Source of the DNA: Saccharina japonica
Lineage: Eukaryota; Sar; Phaeophyceae; Laminariales; Laminariaceae
DNA: 64,000 nt
Direction: 5' to 3'
NCBI GenBank assembly: GCA_008828725.1
Contig: MEHQ01002595.1
Coordinates: forward strand, 1 to 64,000
Positions 45,761 to 56,320 of this stretch are shown here, piece after piece (the first letter of the stretch is position 1; every line of letters starts with the position of its first letter). Under the pieces are notes generated by a model. That model was given only the letters and a program-made list of their open reading frames with translations. It had not been told where the DNA came from and did not search any database. The position numbers were made by a program, and so were the translations under genes.

Positions 45761-46889
45761 AGTGTTTTTGGTGTGTAGTAAATGTTATTTTGTCAGCAAA
45801 GGGGTGGAGATTAGCGTTTGTTGGAGAAAGCGGCTACATACATTTCTTGATATAGGATGCGTCCTATATCCTAGGATACGCACAAAGCTAGTGTAATGTT
45901 TTGGTTTATGTCGTATACAAACGATTGATTATCTCGACAAAGGCTATTCAACGTCTATATCACCACTAAACAACATATTTATGTACGGCCTTTTTTTTAG
46001 TTCAGTGTTGTTGAATAGGTGGTTTAACAGCGGTAAAGTGTTTTCTTGCGTGATCTATCGCATTAGTATCGAACAATAAAACGAGGGGGCGGTAAGCCAA
46101 GCTGCGTTGTCCAATGCCATGTCGATGGCGGCTGACGCCGGATTCCGGCTGGACCAAATCTGTCGAGAGTTTGGCGTATCTTCGTCCATTTTGGTCGTCT
46201 TATGATTAAATGTTCATTGCCCTTCGACTAAGGCAAGCTCGAATTTTTTGCAACCGCAAGCATTTCATTTATTTGATTTTATAGATTGACTCTGTTGATC
46301 GAAGTTATCTCCCGAGAGGAGGGTGAGGGTATGTTGTAAATTGTTGGCCCAAACGTTCATGTTTGAGTTTTATATAATATGATTCGATATGACTTGAGTA
46401 GGCCCAAGGAGAAAACAAGCATTAAATCAAAATGCTATGTACGAAATATGACAGCGTAGATGCTAAGAACAAGTAGCTTTTAAACGCAATGCGTTATGTG
46501 TTGGCAGATCCAGCGTTTCAACCCTCACGAGTTGTTTTTTATAATACCCTAGAAGCAAGTGTGTTTGACGGGATTCGATTGAGGCAACTCAGAGCATATG
46601 TTTCGCTCTTGTGACTGCAGCGGGATCGTTTCAGGATATTCTTTAGCACGAACGGTTGTTTGCTAGCAGCAGGTTACTTTTTTACGGTTCACGTACTAGA
46701 GAGAATCTTTAAACAACCTTGCCTTTATGAACTTTCCAAAATACACAGTGGATGTTCAATATATTCTGAAGTGGGTCTTGTCCATTTTTAGGACAGATAG
46801 TGGCATAATGAAGGCAGTTAAGACATAGACGTCAAACGGGAAGAGGGATGTAGAGTAGGATCATTGGGAACAGCAGTACCACTGACACT

Positions 46890-48640
46890 TGTTATTATTT
46901 TGGTATAGTCGAATGTTAGTTGGGTGAGGGTTTGAGGGAAAGAGAGATAGGCTGTACTTATTGTACTATCTCTTACAATATACGTATTGTGTAGATGTGG
47001 AAGTGGTCATGACTCCTCATGACTCTCTTATTAACATAGGAAAGAGACGCGAGGAGCGTTTCTCGGTGTTGCTTTGATAGACCACCGCCATCGCAATCTT
47101 TGGCGCCAGTCTGTATGTCCTTCGCCAGATTTCCTGGCGTTAATGCGGCACGTCGTAACCAAGCGTTGGCGGCGACGGAACTGGTTAGTTGGTAGACGAC
47201 CATGGCTGCAAGTTGACATTAATATGTTCGGCCTTCCGCCTGCCTGGCAAACCTGTTGATCCCTACACAGCCTCCTGTAGAAGAAATGATGAGCATGACC
47301 GTTAGACTGGTGTCAGAAAGAAATTAAGAAGTTTATGTTCGGTTTGGTTATAACCATCACTTCGAGTAGCATTTCAAAGAGTAGACTATCGTCAGTCTAT
47401 AAGTTTGAGTATCACACTTGATGGTATAAATTGAACACTGGTCAGCGTGTATTTTGCTCCTGGTACCTACTACGTAGCATTATTTTAATATAGTCGAATG
47501 TCTTTTGGATGTACGTTTGAGGGGAAGGGAGATAGGCTGTACTTATTGTACTATCTACTAAAATATACGTATTGTGTAGATGTAAAAGAGGTCATGACTC
47601 CCCATGACTCTTTCATTAACATAGAAGAGAAAAAGCGAAGAGCGTTTCTCGGTGTTGCTTTGATAGACCACCGCCATCGTGATCTTTGGCGCCAGTCTAA
47701 ATGGTCTTCACCAGATTTCCTGGCGTTAATGCGGGACGTCGTAACCAAGCGTTAGCGGCGACGGAACTGGTTAGTTGGTAGATGACCATGGCTGCAAGTT
47801 GACATTACTATATTCGGCCCAGTTGCTTCCTGGCAAACCTGTTGATCCTTCGCAGCCTACTGTAGAAGAAAAGAGAAGCATAACCGTTGGACTGGTGTCA
47901 GGGAGAAATTAAGAAGCTTATGCTGAGTTTGGTTTAAGCCATCAGTTCGATTAGCATTTAAAGAGTAGACTATCGACAGTCTATAAGTTTGAGTATCATA
48001 CTTGATGGTCTGAATTGAACACTGGTCAGCGTGTAGTTTGCTCCTGGTACGTACCTAGCGGAATATTAATATGGTATAATATCTAGCGGAATATTAATAT
48101 GGTATAATGTCTTTTGGATGTACGTTTGAGGGAAAGAAAGATAGGCTGTACTTATTGTACTATCTCCTATAATACACGTATTGGGCAGATGTAGAAGATG
48201 TCATGACTCCCCATGACTCTTTCATTAAAATAAGAAATAGACGCGAGGAGCGTTTTTCGGTGTTGCTTTGATAGACCACTGCCATCATAATCTTTGGCGC
48301 CAGTCCGTATGTTCTTCAAGATTTCCTGAGGTGAAAACTGAAAAATGGTCGGTTCGTATTTTGACCATTTTCGCAAGTTGACATTAATACGTTGGACCTA
48401 GTGTAGGCCACGTTGTACCTGCTTACCCCTGCACCACCTACTGGAGTAGTAAAGGTGAACACGGCCGTGGGATTGGTGTCAGGAAATAATTCTGAAGCTT
48501 CGGTTGAGTTCGGTACGATATATCCCGTTCATTAGCATTACTGGAGTAGACCATCGTCCGTCTATAAGTTTAAGTATCACACTTGATGGTACGAATTGAA
48601 CACTGGTTCGTGTGTAGTTTGGTCATGTGGCCGTACTACC
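46890..48640. repeat. Three ~585-610-bp tandem repeats
   Basis: Units start near 46,900, 47,485 and 48,095. All contain GATAGGCTGTACTTATTGTA, TCATGACTCC-CATGACTCT, TTGATAGACCACCGCCATC, TCTTTGGCGCCAGTC and AGTATCACACTTGATGGTA-like text. Unit 2 keeps an 85-codon frame (start 47,498) and unit 1 shares its second half (DHRHRNLWRQS, PDFLALMR, VVTKR), while unit 3 has an early TAA. The phrase TAGCGGAATATTAATATGGT is duplicated at the junction of units 2 and 3. Confidence 0.8.
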
Positions 48641-49839
48641 TGGCTGCGTCCCCGCCCACCACTTTCCACCGTAGTAACTGTGATATTCAGGAACATGTAT
48701 TTTTGGTTGGTAACGATAAGAGACGCGATTTATTTTCACTCACAGTATTTTTCGTGTTGATCATTGTTCCCCAAAGATCTCATGAGTTGGGAATCATCAC
48801 TTGTTAGCTTACGCCTTGATGAAAGTTTAGATTGGTACGTACGACGTTAATGCTGTCACGTAAACCTGTAGACGCGTGAAGTATCTTCAGTGACGTTGAC
48901 CTGGGCGAGTCAAACTAGGCAATAACTGATTTAAGCTTGAGTACCAATATTTGTAGGATGGTTTAAAGTTGGATTGTCTTCATATAGCCGAGTTTTGCTC
49001 CATACTCCTGGTTGCTCTAGTGATATTGGTTAGACCGATAAGGTTGAAAGATCAACCAAGTCAAGTTTTTGTTAGTAAATATTGGTAAGAAATGCCCCTA
49101 GTTTTAGGTGGTGCTTTATGCAACACTAACATTATCGTGTTTTCGGTCTTTACCATCGGTCTAACTGATGTCCTCCAGATCAATCAAGTATAGCAGACTA
49201 GTTAGTGGTTTGATTCTGGGTAAGAGTCCTTTGCTCGCTACGCTACGTACTACCAGATGCGCCGTCGCAATCCAGTTGACATGTTCTGGGTTAATTGCGG
49301 AACCTTAACATTGCAGTGAGAAGTAATATATACTGACGTCTGGGTATAAATATATTTCCAGCGAAAATAATAATTGGTCGGGGCTCAATCCAACCCATGT
49401 AACACTTCATAAAGTTTGGCATAGGCTCATTCACTCCTAATTGAACCTTAACCCAAAATATATGTTTCACGCATAATAATATGATCTCCCACGAAAGTAA
49501 CTGTGATGTTAAAACGGAGATTAGTCACGAATGATTTACAGATGGGTTACTTACCTATTCACGAATATTGTGTCTGCCGTTATAACATGGGTAGCAGTGG
49601 ATACGAGCTGACGATGCCCTCCGGTATGACGTGAACCCGCGCGTTCTTGTTGTATAGACAGGGGCATCCCTCGAGAATGCGAACTTCCCCGCGCTATTGA
49701 CCTGGTTAATTTTTATATAATACCGCAAAGCAATGCTACGTACAGCGGGATACCGCCACCGACCGATTAGGTAGCAAAATACCCAGTACGTCCCGTGGAA
49801 TACGGCGATCCATGGCTTAGTATTCATTATAGGGTGTGA

Positions 49840-51060
49840 ATCCATGTATTGGTCAGCGCTGAATACCGCGTTGGCCACCGTGGCACTAGCGTGGGGCACC
49901 GCGGGATACCGCGTGGGGTACAGTCGGACCCGCTTAGGGCACCGTGTAGGGAAGTGCGTGGGGCACCGCGGGATACCGCGTGGGGCACGGCCAAATACCG
50001 CACACCGCGTGGGGCTCCGCGGGATACCACGTATAGCACTGTGTGGGGAAGTGCGTGGGGCAGCGCGGGATACCGCGTTGGGCACGGCGGGGTACAGCGT
50101 GTAATACCGCATGGGGCACCGCGGGATACCGAGTGGGGCACTGCTAAATACCGCGCGGGGCACCGCGGGATACCGCGTTCCTCACCGTGTGGGGAAGTGC
50201 GGGGGGCACCGCGACATTCCGCGTGGAGAACACCCCGCGGGATACCGCGTGGGGCACCGTGTAGGGAAGTGCGTGGGGCACCGCGGGATACCGCGTGGGG
50301 CACGTCTAAATACCGCGCACCGCGCAGGGCACCGCGAGATACCACGTTTACCACTGTGTGAGGAAGGTCGTGGGGCACCGCGGCATACCGCGTTCAGCAC
50401 CGTCTGGGGAATGAGTGTGCCACGAATACACCGCGGGGAACCGCGAGACACCGCGAGACACGGCGTCGAGGGACACCGCGGAACACCGCGGGACACCGCG
50501 GGACACCGCGGGACACCGCGGGACACCGCGGGACGACACCGCGGGAAACCGTGGGAAACCGCGAGACACCGCGTCGCGGGAGACCGCGGGAAACCGCGGG
50601 ACACCACAAAACACCACGAGACACCGCGTGCGCACCGCTCTCGGGGTCTGCGACAACGCGGGAAACACCGCCCGCGGGTTCTGCGGGACACCGCGGGAAA
50701 CAACACCCGCGAGTTCTGTGGGACACCGCGGGACAGAGTGTGAAACCCCGTGGGGACAACGCGTGAACACCGCCCGCGGTTGTGTTGCTATGCACATGTT
50801 TCGTTGTATCGTCGTTGGGCTTGGCCAGAGTATTGTCCATCGGGTAGCACGCGGGACACCGCGTGTTTTGCGGGGCACCGCGGGACGCCCTGGGACTTCA
50901 AGTTTGCGCCCGTTTGACATCAGGGAAAAACAGTCACAAGCACGTTCAATATTTTCACAATCGCGTACAATAAAATGCTTGTGCGATACAACATTGGGTG
51001 CCTATGGGCTCCCGTGGGACACCACGGGAATTCCCACGGGACACCGCGGGAAATCGCAAT
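49840..51060. repeat. GC-rich decamer satellite, right array (inverted relative to the left array)
   Basis: Two sub-arrays. From 49,840 to 50,400, ~20-bp units resemble GGGATACCGCGTGGGGCACC. From 50,410 to 50,740, pure GGACACCGCG decamers are the exact reverse complement of the left array's unit. The end at 51,005-51,060 (GGCTCCCGTGGGACACC, GGAATTCCCACGGGACACC) mirrors the start of the left array at 40,830-40,870. Long frames here are array artefacts. Confidence 0.85.
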
Positions 51061-51084
51061 AATGTCAAACACTGTCAGTGCCCC

Positions 51085-53870
51085 CGAGATGAGCTATAGG
51101 AGCTACATGAGCTACACATGTTTTCTCCGGCTTGAGCTATAGGCGGTAGCTCATCTGCATATGTTTCAGAGGCTTGAGCTATAGGGGATAGCTCAACTTC
51201 GGCAAATATGTGCAGATGAGCTATCCCCTATAGCTCAAGCTTTGAAAACATGTGCAGATGAGTTATCGCCCATAGCTCAAGACTCCGAAACAGGTGCAGA
51301 TGAGCTACATAGCTCAAGCCGGGGAAAACGTGTGTAGCTCATGTAGCTCCTATAGCTGGGTGGCGGTATACGAACCTCATGGGAATCGTTTTGTGAACGT
51401 ACCTCACTATTATTCTTGGTGGGGTTTCAAACGCAGTCTACGGTATGTTATGTATTCTCGTGGCCCGTCACTCTACATACACCCATATATACTCTCTCTC
51501 GTGCTACTACTACTACTGTTGTTGTACCTCATATTTAGACATATATACAAGGGCTCCGCATGGGAGCCGGCATTCGCCGGCACCCATGCTTCGGATAGGA
51601 CATATACCTGGTACATTACTGCTGTAGTTATTTGGTACCATCCTTGCTATTTACGACAGTGTGATGGCGCTCGCTCGTATTTCGATACCTGACGCCCACG
51701 TGCAGAATCAAGGCAATGCCAAGGGTTGCAGGGAGAAGGGAATATTCAGTTCGCAACCTCATTTCTCAGTCTCAACAGTCAGTCTCAGAAAGGCAATCAG
51801 TCGCATTCGGTGTTCCCTGGATAGTCTCAGTCCTCAGGATAGTTTATGAGATTTACGCCAACAACAATCTGATGGCGCTCGCTCGTGTTTTGACATCTGA
51901 CACATACTACGTGCAGAATCAAGGCAATGCCAGGTGTTATTGCAGGAAGAAGGAAACGCTACTACTGCTGTAATTGCTGATACTCAGTTCGCAACTTCAT
52001 TCTCAGTCTCTGTCAGAAATGCACCAGTCGAGGTCCCGGTGGCGGGCTCAGTTTCAGTTTTGGCACGTGCGGCAAAAACACTCCGTGCCGAGCAAGCGGT
52101 TCCGCGTGGATATGCGAAGTCAAGGCAACGGGGGGGAAATCTCAATTATTCTCTGACTCTCGTGTGTCTGAGCAGACTCGTATCTAGCACTGTACACTAC
52201 AACAAACAGTAGTACTGCTGTACAGCAGTACGTACTACACAACAGCACTCAGCAATACTATACACACCAGCTACTCGCTACGTCGTACATACAGTACTCG
52301 TACCTGGTACTACTCTTACGTACTGCTGTTTGTTCTTGTACGTATTACAGCCAGGCACAGCAGTAATATCTCTACGCTGAAAAATAAGCTACAGTACTGT
52401 TGTTGTACTGAATCCACCCGAAAAAAAATCAGCCGAGTTTTCATTCATCCGTGGATCTTTGAGTTTTAATTGAGGCGAGATATTTTGAGTTGAGACTCGC
52501 ACCACAAATATCTCTCTCAGCAGCAACAGCACCACGCATATCATCCTCAGCGGCCATTAGAGCCGAGATATCTCCTCAAGATCCACGCACTTCGAGGTCG
52601 CTGCGCTCGACGGCGGCGCTTGACTCGAGAGTGCGCGCGGGCGGAAAGTCACGGGCGGAGGCTGAGGGGGGCGACCCTCGAGAAGAGCGGGCGAGAAAGC
52701 CAACGCGAGGCCTTCAAAACGGGTCCCGAGTGCGAGTCCGGTCTAAAGCGAAGTCAGAGCCGAACAGGTCCAAGATCACCTGAGTGGTCAATGCTCATTT
52801 TATTTATATCTATATCGCGCAAGGTAGAGAGGTGCTACTACGTAGAGCACATATTTAATTTGTACACATAGAGTACGAGTAAACACTCACAATAATATAC
52901 ACACATAGGGTTTAAGGATTATGGGGCTGACGACTCCCGCTTATTATGATCGACTTAACGCACACACAGAGGGTGCCGAGGTTTTGAGGCTGTGACGCCG
53001 CCCGCTTAACTGTGATTTATGCACACATATAGAGGGTGCAAGGGTTATAGGGGGCTGACGCCTCCCGCTTATTATTGTTGACTTTACGCACACACAAAGA
53101 AAGAGTGTGCAGGGGTTTAGAGGCTGACGCCGCCCGCTTAGTTTACTTTTGCACACATACATACACATCATGGTAGTGGGTGCAAGGTACTACGATATGG
53201 GGCCGGTGTTATGGTGCTGTCAAGCAAAAGTTACGGAGATAACCAAGCGGGTGGCGTCTACTCCAATACCTTGATTTTGCTATGTGGTGCATAAACCACA
53301 GTTAAGCGGGCGGCGTCACAGCCTCAAAACCTCGGCACCCTCTGCGTGTGCGTTAAGTCGATAATAATAAGCGGGAGTCGTCAGCCCCATAATCCTTAAA
53401 CCCTATGTGTGTATATTATTGTGAGTGTTTACTCGTACTCTATGTATGTGTACAAATTGAATATGTGCTCTGCGTAGTAGCACCTCTCTACCTTGCACGA
53501 TATGTATAAATATGAGGTACAACAACAACAGTAGCACGAGAGAGAGTATATATGAGTGTATGTAGAGTGACGGGCCACGAGAACACATAACATACCGTAG
53601 ACTGCGTTTGAAACCCCACCAAGAATAATAGGTAGGTACGTTCACAAAACGATCCCCATGAGGTTCGTATACCGCCATCCCCTATAGCTCATCTCGGGGG
53701 CAAATGAGCTAGCTCAGGTAGCTCCCATAGCTCACCCTGGGCAAACATGTGTAGATGAGCTATTGTCTATAGATCAAGCTTTGAAAACATGCGCAGATGA
53801 GCTATCGCCTACAGCTCAAGCCAAGGAAAACACGTGAAGCTCATGTAGCTCACGTATCTCATCGGTGAGT
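51085..53870. mobile_element. Inverted-repeat element with long arms, left arm interrupted by a second insertion
   Basis: The right arm (about 53,285-53,870) is the reverse complement of 51,085-51,537 joined to 52,801-53,010. The outer parts are arrays of TAGCTC/GAGCTA words (e.g. GATGAGCTATCCCCTATAGC). Then come a unique stretch (TATACGAACCTCATGGG, TTCTTGGTGGGGTTTCAAA, CTCTCTCGTGCTACTA) and an inner part (AAGGATTATGGGGCTGACG, GACGCCGCCCGCTTA). No transposase was seen. Between the inner arms is a loop of TGACGC(C)GCCCGCTTA repeats. Confidence 0.8.
51538..52800. mobile_element. Nested insertion, 1,263 bp, with TATTTA target duplication
   Basis: Comparison with the intact right arm shows that the left arm breaks after TATTTA (51,532-51,537) and resumes with TATTTA (52,801-52,806), a 6-bp duplication. 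The insert holds a ~200-bp internal duplication (ATGGCGCTCGCTCGT and TGCAGAATCAAGGCAATGCC at 51,663 and 51,873), a patch of TACAGCAGTA words near 52,200-52,380, and a GC-rich 52,480-52,780. Ends show no clear inverted repeat and no protein is recognised. Confidence 0.7.
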
Positions 53871-54302
53871 TAGCTCTTTGAAGAGCTAGCTCGAGCTACG
53901 GTGAACTCATCTGTCCGGGGTGTGAATTAATTGGAGCGAAGAAACTCCAAATTATAAAATTCCACAAGCAAGGTGAAGACCAAACGGAGGGTGAACAGAG
54001 GGAAGGGGTGAACCCGGTGAACGTGGTGAACGCTTCTTTTTTTTTTTTCTTTTTTTTTTTTTGTTCATCCCATTTATTATCTTCGCCCTTCCTTTCTCTC
54101 TCCTCCCTAGTCGTAACTCAGATCCGGGGTCACAAAGTAGGCTCCTCTCCCTCCTCCCCCACTACGGTTCTTGCCTTGCATTTTTATCGCGAGAAGACTT
54201 CAGCCTTTCCTTCCCTCGTCGACTCGCATCGAATTGTGCCTGAACGCAGTAATCACTAAACGTATTCGACCACAAATACCCGTACGCCGATCTCGAAAAT
54301 AC

Positions 54303-55495
54303 CAAGGCTTATCACGGTATTTTGGCGGGACGGTAACGACGGTAACGGCGGGACGGGACGGTTAAACCGTCGTTAAACTGTTCCCGTCGTCCCGTCAAAT
54401 CCCGTCCCGTCCCGTCCCGCCGACAAATCTCCAACCGTTGAACTTTACCGTCCCGTCCCGTCATCGAAATCTGCCCCGTTGAACTTTACCGTCCCGTCCC
54501 GTCAAGAAAATCGCTCCCGTTGAAAATTACCGTCCCGTCCCGTCGAGATAATGTAATTTACCGTCCCGTCCCGTCATGCACCGTTGTCTTTACCGTCCCG
54601 TCCCGCCGACAAAACTTGTCTCTCCCGCCAAGATTCACACCTGCCCGTTGTCTCTTCCCGTCATTCCCACCAAGAATCTACGAATTTACAAAATTTGTTT
54701 TTTTCACATTGGTATGTACATTAAAATTAAATTAAAGTTATACGAATTTACGAATTTACGAAATAACGAAATACGAAAATTCCGAAATATGAAACATCAA
54801 AATATCAAAATATGAAATAAAATGAAATATTTTTTTTTATTGTGGGGATACGAATTTCCCGTCAAATCATACTACAGTAGTATTATACGGGGATACGAAT
54901 TTCAAGATGAATTTCTATTCAAGTACTGGTATGTACGATTCGTACGAGTGTTTCTTTTCGTTGTTCCTCTGGGGCAACAACTGTGTTGATCCAATGATCC
55001 AGTGCCGGATTACCACTGCTACTTCTATACGTTGTGTAGTAGATTGCAATTCATTGGTATATAGTACACAACTAACATTTGGGACAGGAAAACTCGGTCC
55101 CATGGTACGTCCCTCCCGTCCTGTCGTGAAAAATTATGTTTACCGTCCCTTCCCGTTGTGAAAAATATTTACCGTTCCGTCCCGTCGTGAAAAATTATAT
55201 TTACCGTCCCGTCCCGTCGTGAAAAATTATATTTACCGTCCCGTCCCGTCGTGGAAAAAAATTCCGTTGAATTTTACCGTCCCGTCCCGTCGTGAAAATC
55301 TACCCCGTTGAAATTACCGTCCCGTCCCGTTGAGAAATTGTACACCAACCGTCCCGTCCCGTCCCGTCTCAAAAACCTGTTTGGTCGTCATTTTACCGTC
55401 CCGTCCCGTCCCGTCTTCATTTTTTTTCCCGCCAAACAAGTAAAAACAGTACCGTCCCGTCCCGTCTCGATTATCGAGTACCGTGATAAGCCTTG
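54303..55495. mobile_element. Non-autonomous hAT-like transposon with 8-bp target duplication
   Basis: The terminal inverted repeats are 17 bp and perfect (CAAGGCTTATCACGGTA and its complement). They are flanked by identical GAAAATAC at 54,295-54,302 and 55,496-55,503. An 8-bp duplication, 10 to 20-bp terminal repeats and repetitive subterminal motifs are the established signature of hAT elements. Subterminal arrays of CCGTCCCGTC occupy 54,330-54,610 and 55,095-55,470. The AT-rich core (54,660-55,090) encodes no transposase. Length 1,193 bp. Confidence 0.9.
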
Positions 55496-55534
55496 GAAAA
55501 TACGATGTATGATACACACACGGCTGTGACACTA

Positions 55535-55833
55535 CACAGTACGCACTACACGTTGCAGGTGGGTTGGGTCGCCCGTTTATAGCACGTAGTGCTCGCGCCC
55601 TTTGTGACCAAGGCAAACACTCTGCTGTCTTTTTTAGGTCACGGAACTGCTTGATGCCATACCACCAGTATATTGTTGGAGAAGAGTGTGCCTCAAGAGT
55701 TTGCAAGACCACGTAGTATGCACCTTTCGCGTCGAGAATGACAGCCGCCGTGAGGGAACGCTTGATGCTCAAGACCCTGAAGTCTGCACTCCGTGGTTCT
55801 CGCTTAGGTCGTCGCTGCCAAAGATAAATCCAA
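55535..55833 (+). promoter_or_regulatory. Distal upstream block of gene C
   Basis: It aligns with 17,555-17,843 of copy A' (CCAAGGCAAA, GAGAATGACAGCCGCCGTGA, TCGTCGCTGC). The hAT-like element ends only ~40 bp upstream. On the minus strand it is open across ~85 codons, but A' has a stop in the matching frame, so regulatory or non-coding conservation is more likely. Confidence 0.5.
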
Positions 55834-55969
55834 CTTTGCGGCGTTTCGCTGCGACAACACGTACCTGGCATTATATCATACGTACCAGCAAGTAGCAGCA
55901 AAGGTACCAGGTACAAAAAGAAAAATGCTCCGTCGCGCCCTCTGTTGCAAGCAAGATTCGGATTCTGCA

Positions 55970-56145
55970 TGTGAAAGGTTTTCCATGCGTTTTCTATTAA
56001 TTTTCGACGTACGGGGTGCGGGGGTGGGCAGGCGGCGAAATTATCCCCGCAAGTCCCGCGTCCAACTTTTTCAGCGAAGTACTCCACGGTCGCGGGGTCA
56101 TCTAGCTACGGGTATAGTACAGAGGTGCCAATACCTGTCCAGCAG
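55970..56145 (+). promoter_or_regulatory. Conserved upstream block of gene C
   Basis: TTTTCGACGTACGGGGTGCG, GGCGGCGAAATTATC, TAGCTACGGGTATAG and GTACAGAGGTGCCA match genes A and B in order and spacing, ending ~180 bp before the start codon. Confidence 0.6.
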
Positions 56146-56320
56146 AGGGCTTGCTTCTCTGTGTTCACCTGCTGCTGCTGTTCTGTTGTGGGTCAGGACT
56201 ACCAATCGACAGGCTTCTCCCTCCGAAACGCATTGGCCGCATTCCCCAGTCCCATGGTCCCGCACGCCCTACTGCTGCTGTAGTCTATTATATACCAATC
56301 AATCCATCCACCGATCAACG

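Larger units (their letters stand above)
42126..49790. other. AT-richer gene-poor block between the two inverted satellite arrays
   Basis: No ORF here exceeds about 90 codons and I recognise no protein, rRNA or intact tRNA. Three internal patterns are listed separately: a tRNA-like segment near 43,700, a ~150-bp tandem array at 44,990-45,760 and a ~600-bp tandem array at 46,890-48,640. The sequence lacks the TACAGCAGTA words that are common elsewhere, except for a few GTACGTAC-type words, so its origin differs from its surroundings. Confidence 0.5.

Noticed and set aside
49555-51062. Long ORFs on both strands across the right GC-rich array (up to 215 codons)
   Set aside because: Same reason; sequence is a tandem array with no non-repetitive domain.
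55314-56087. 257-codon minus-strand ORF upstream of gene C
   Set aside because: It crosses the hAT-like element end, its repeat array and the promoter block. The matching block in A' has a stop in this frame.
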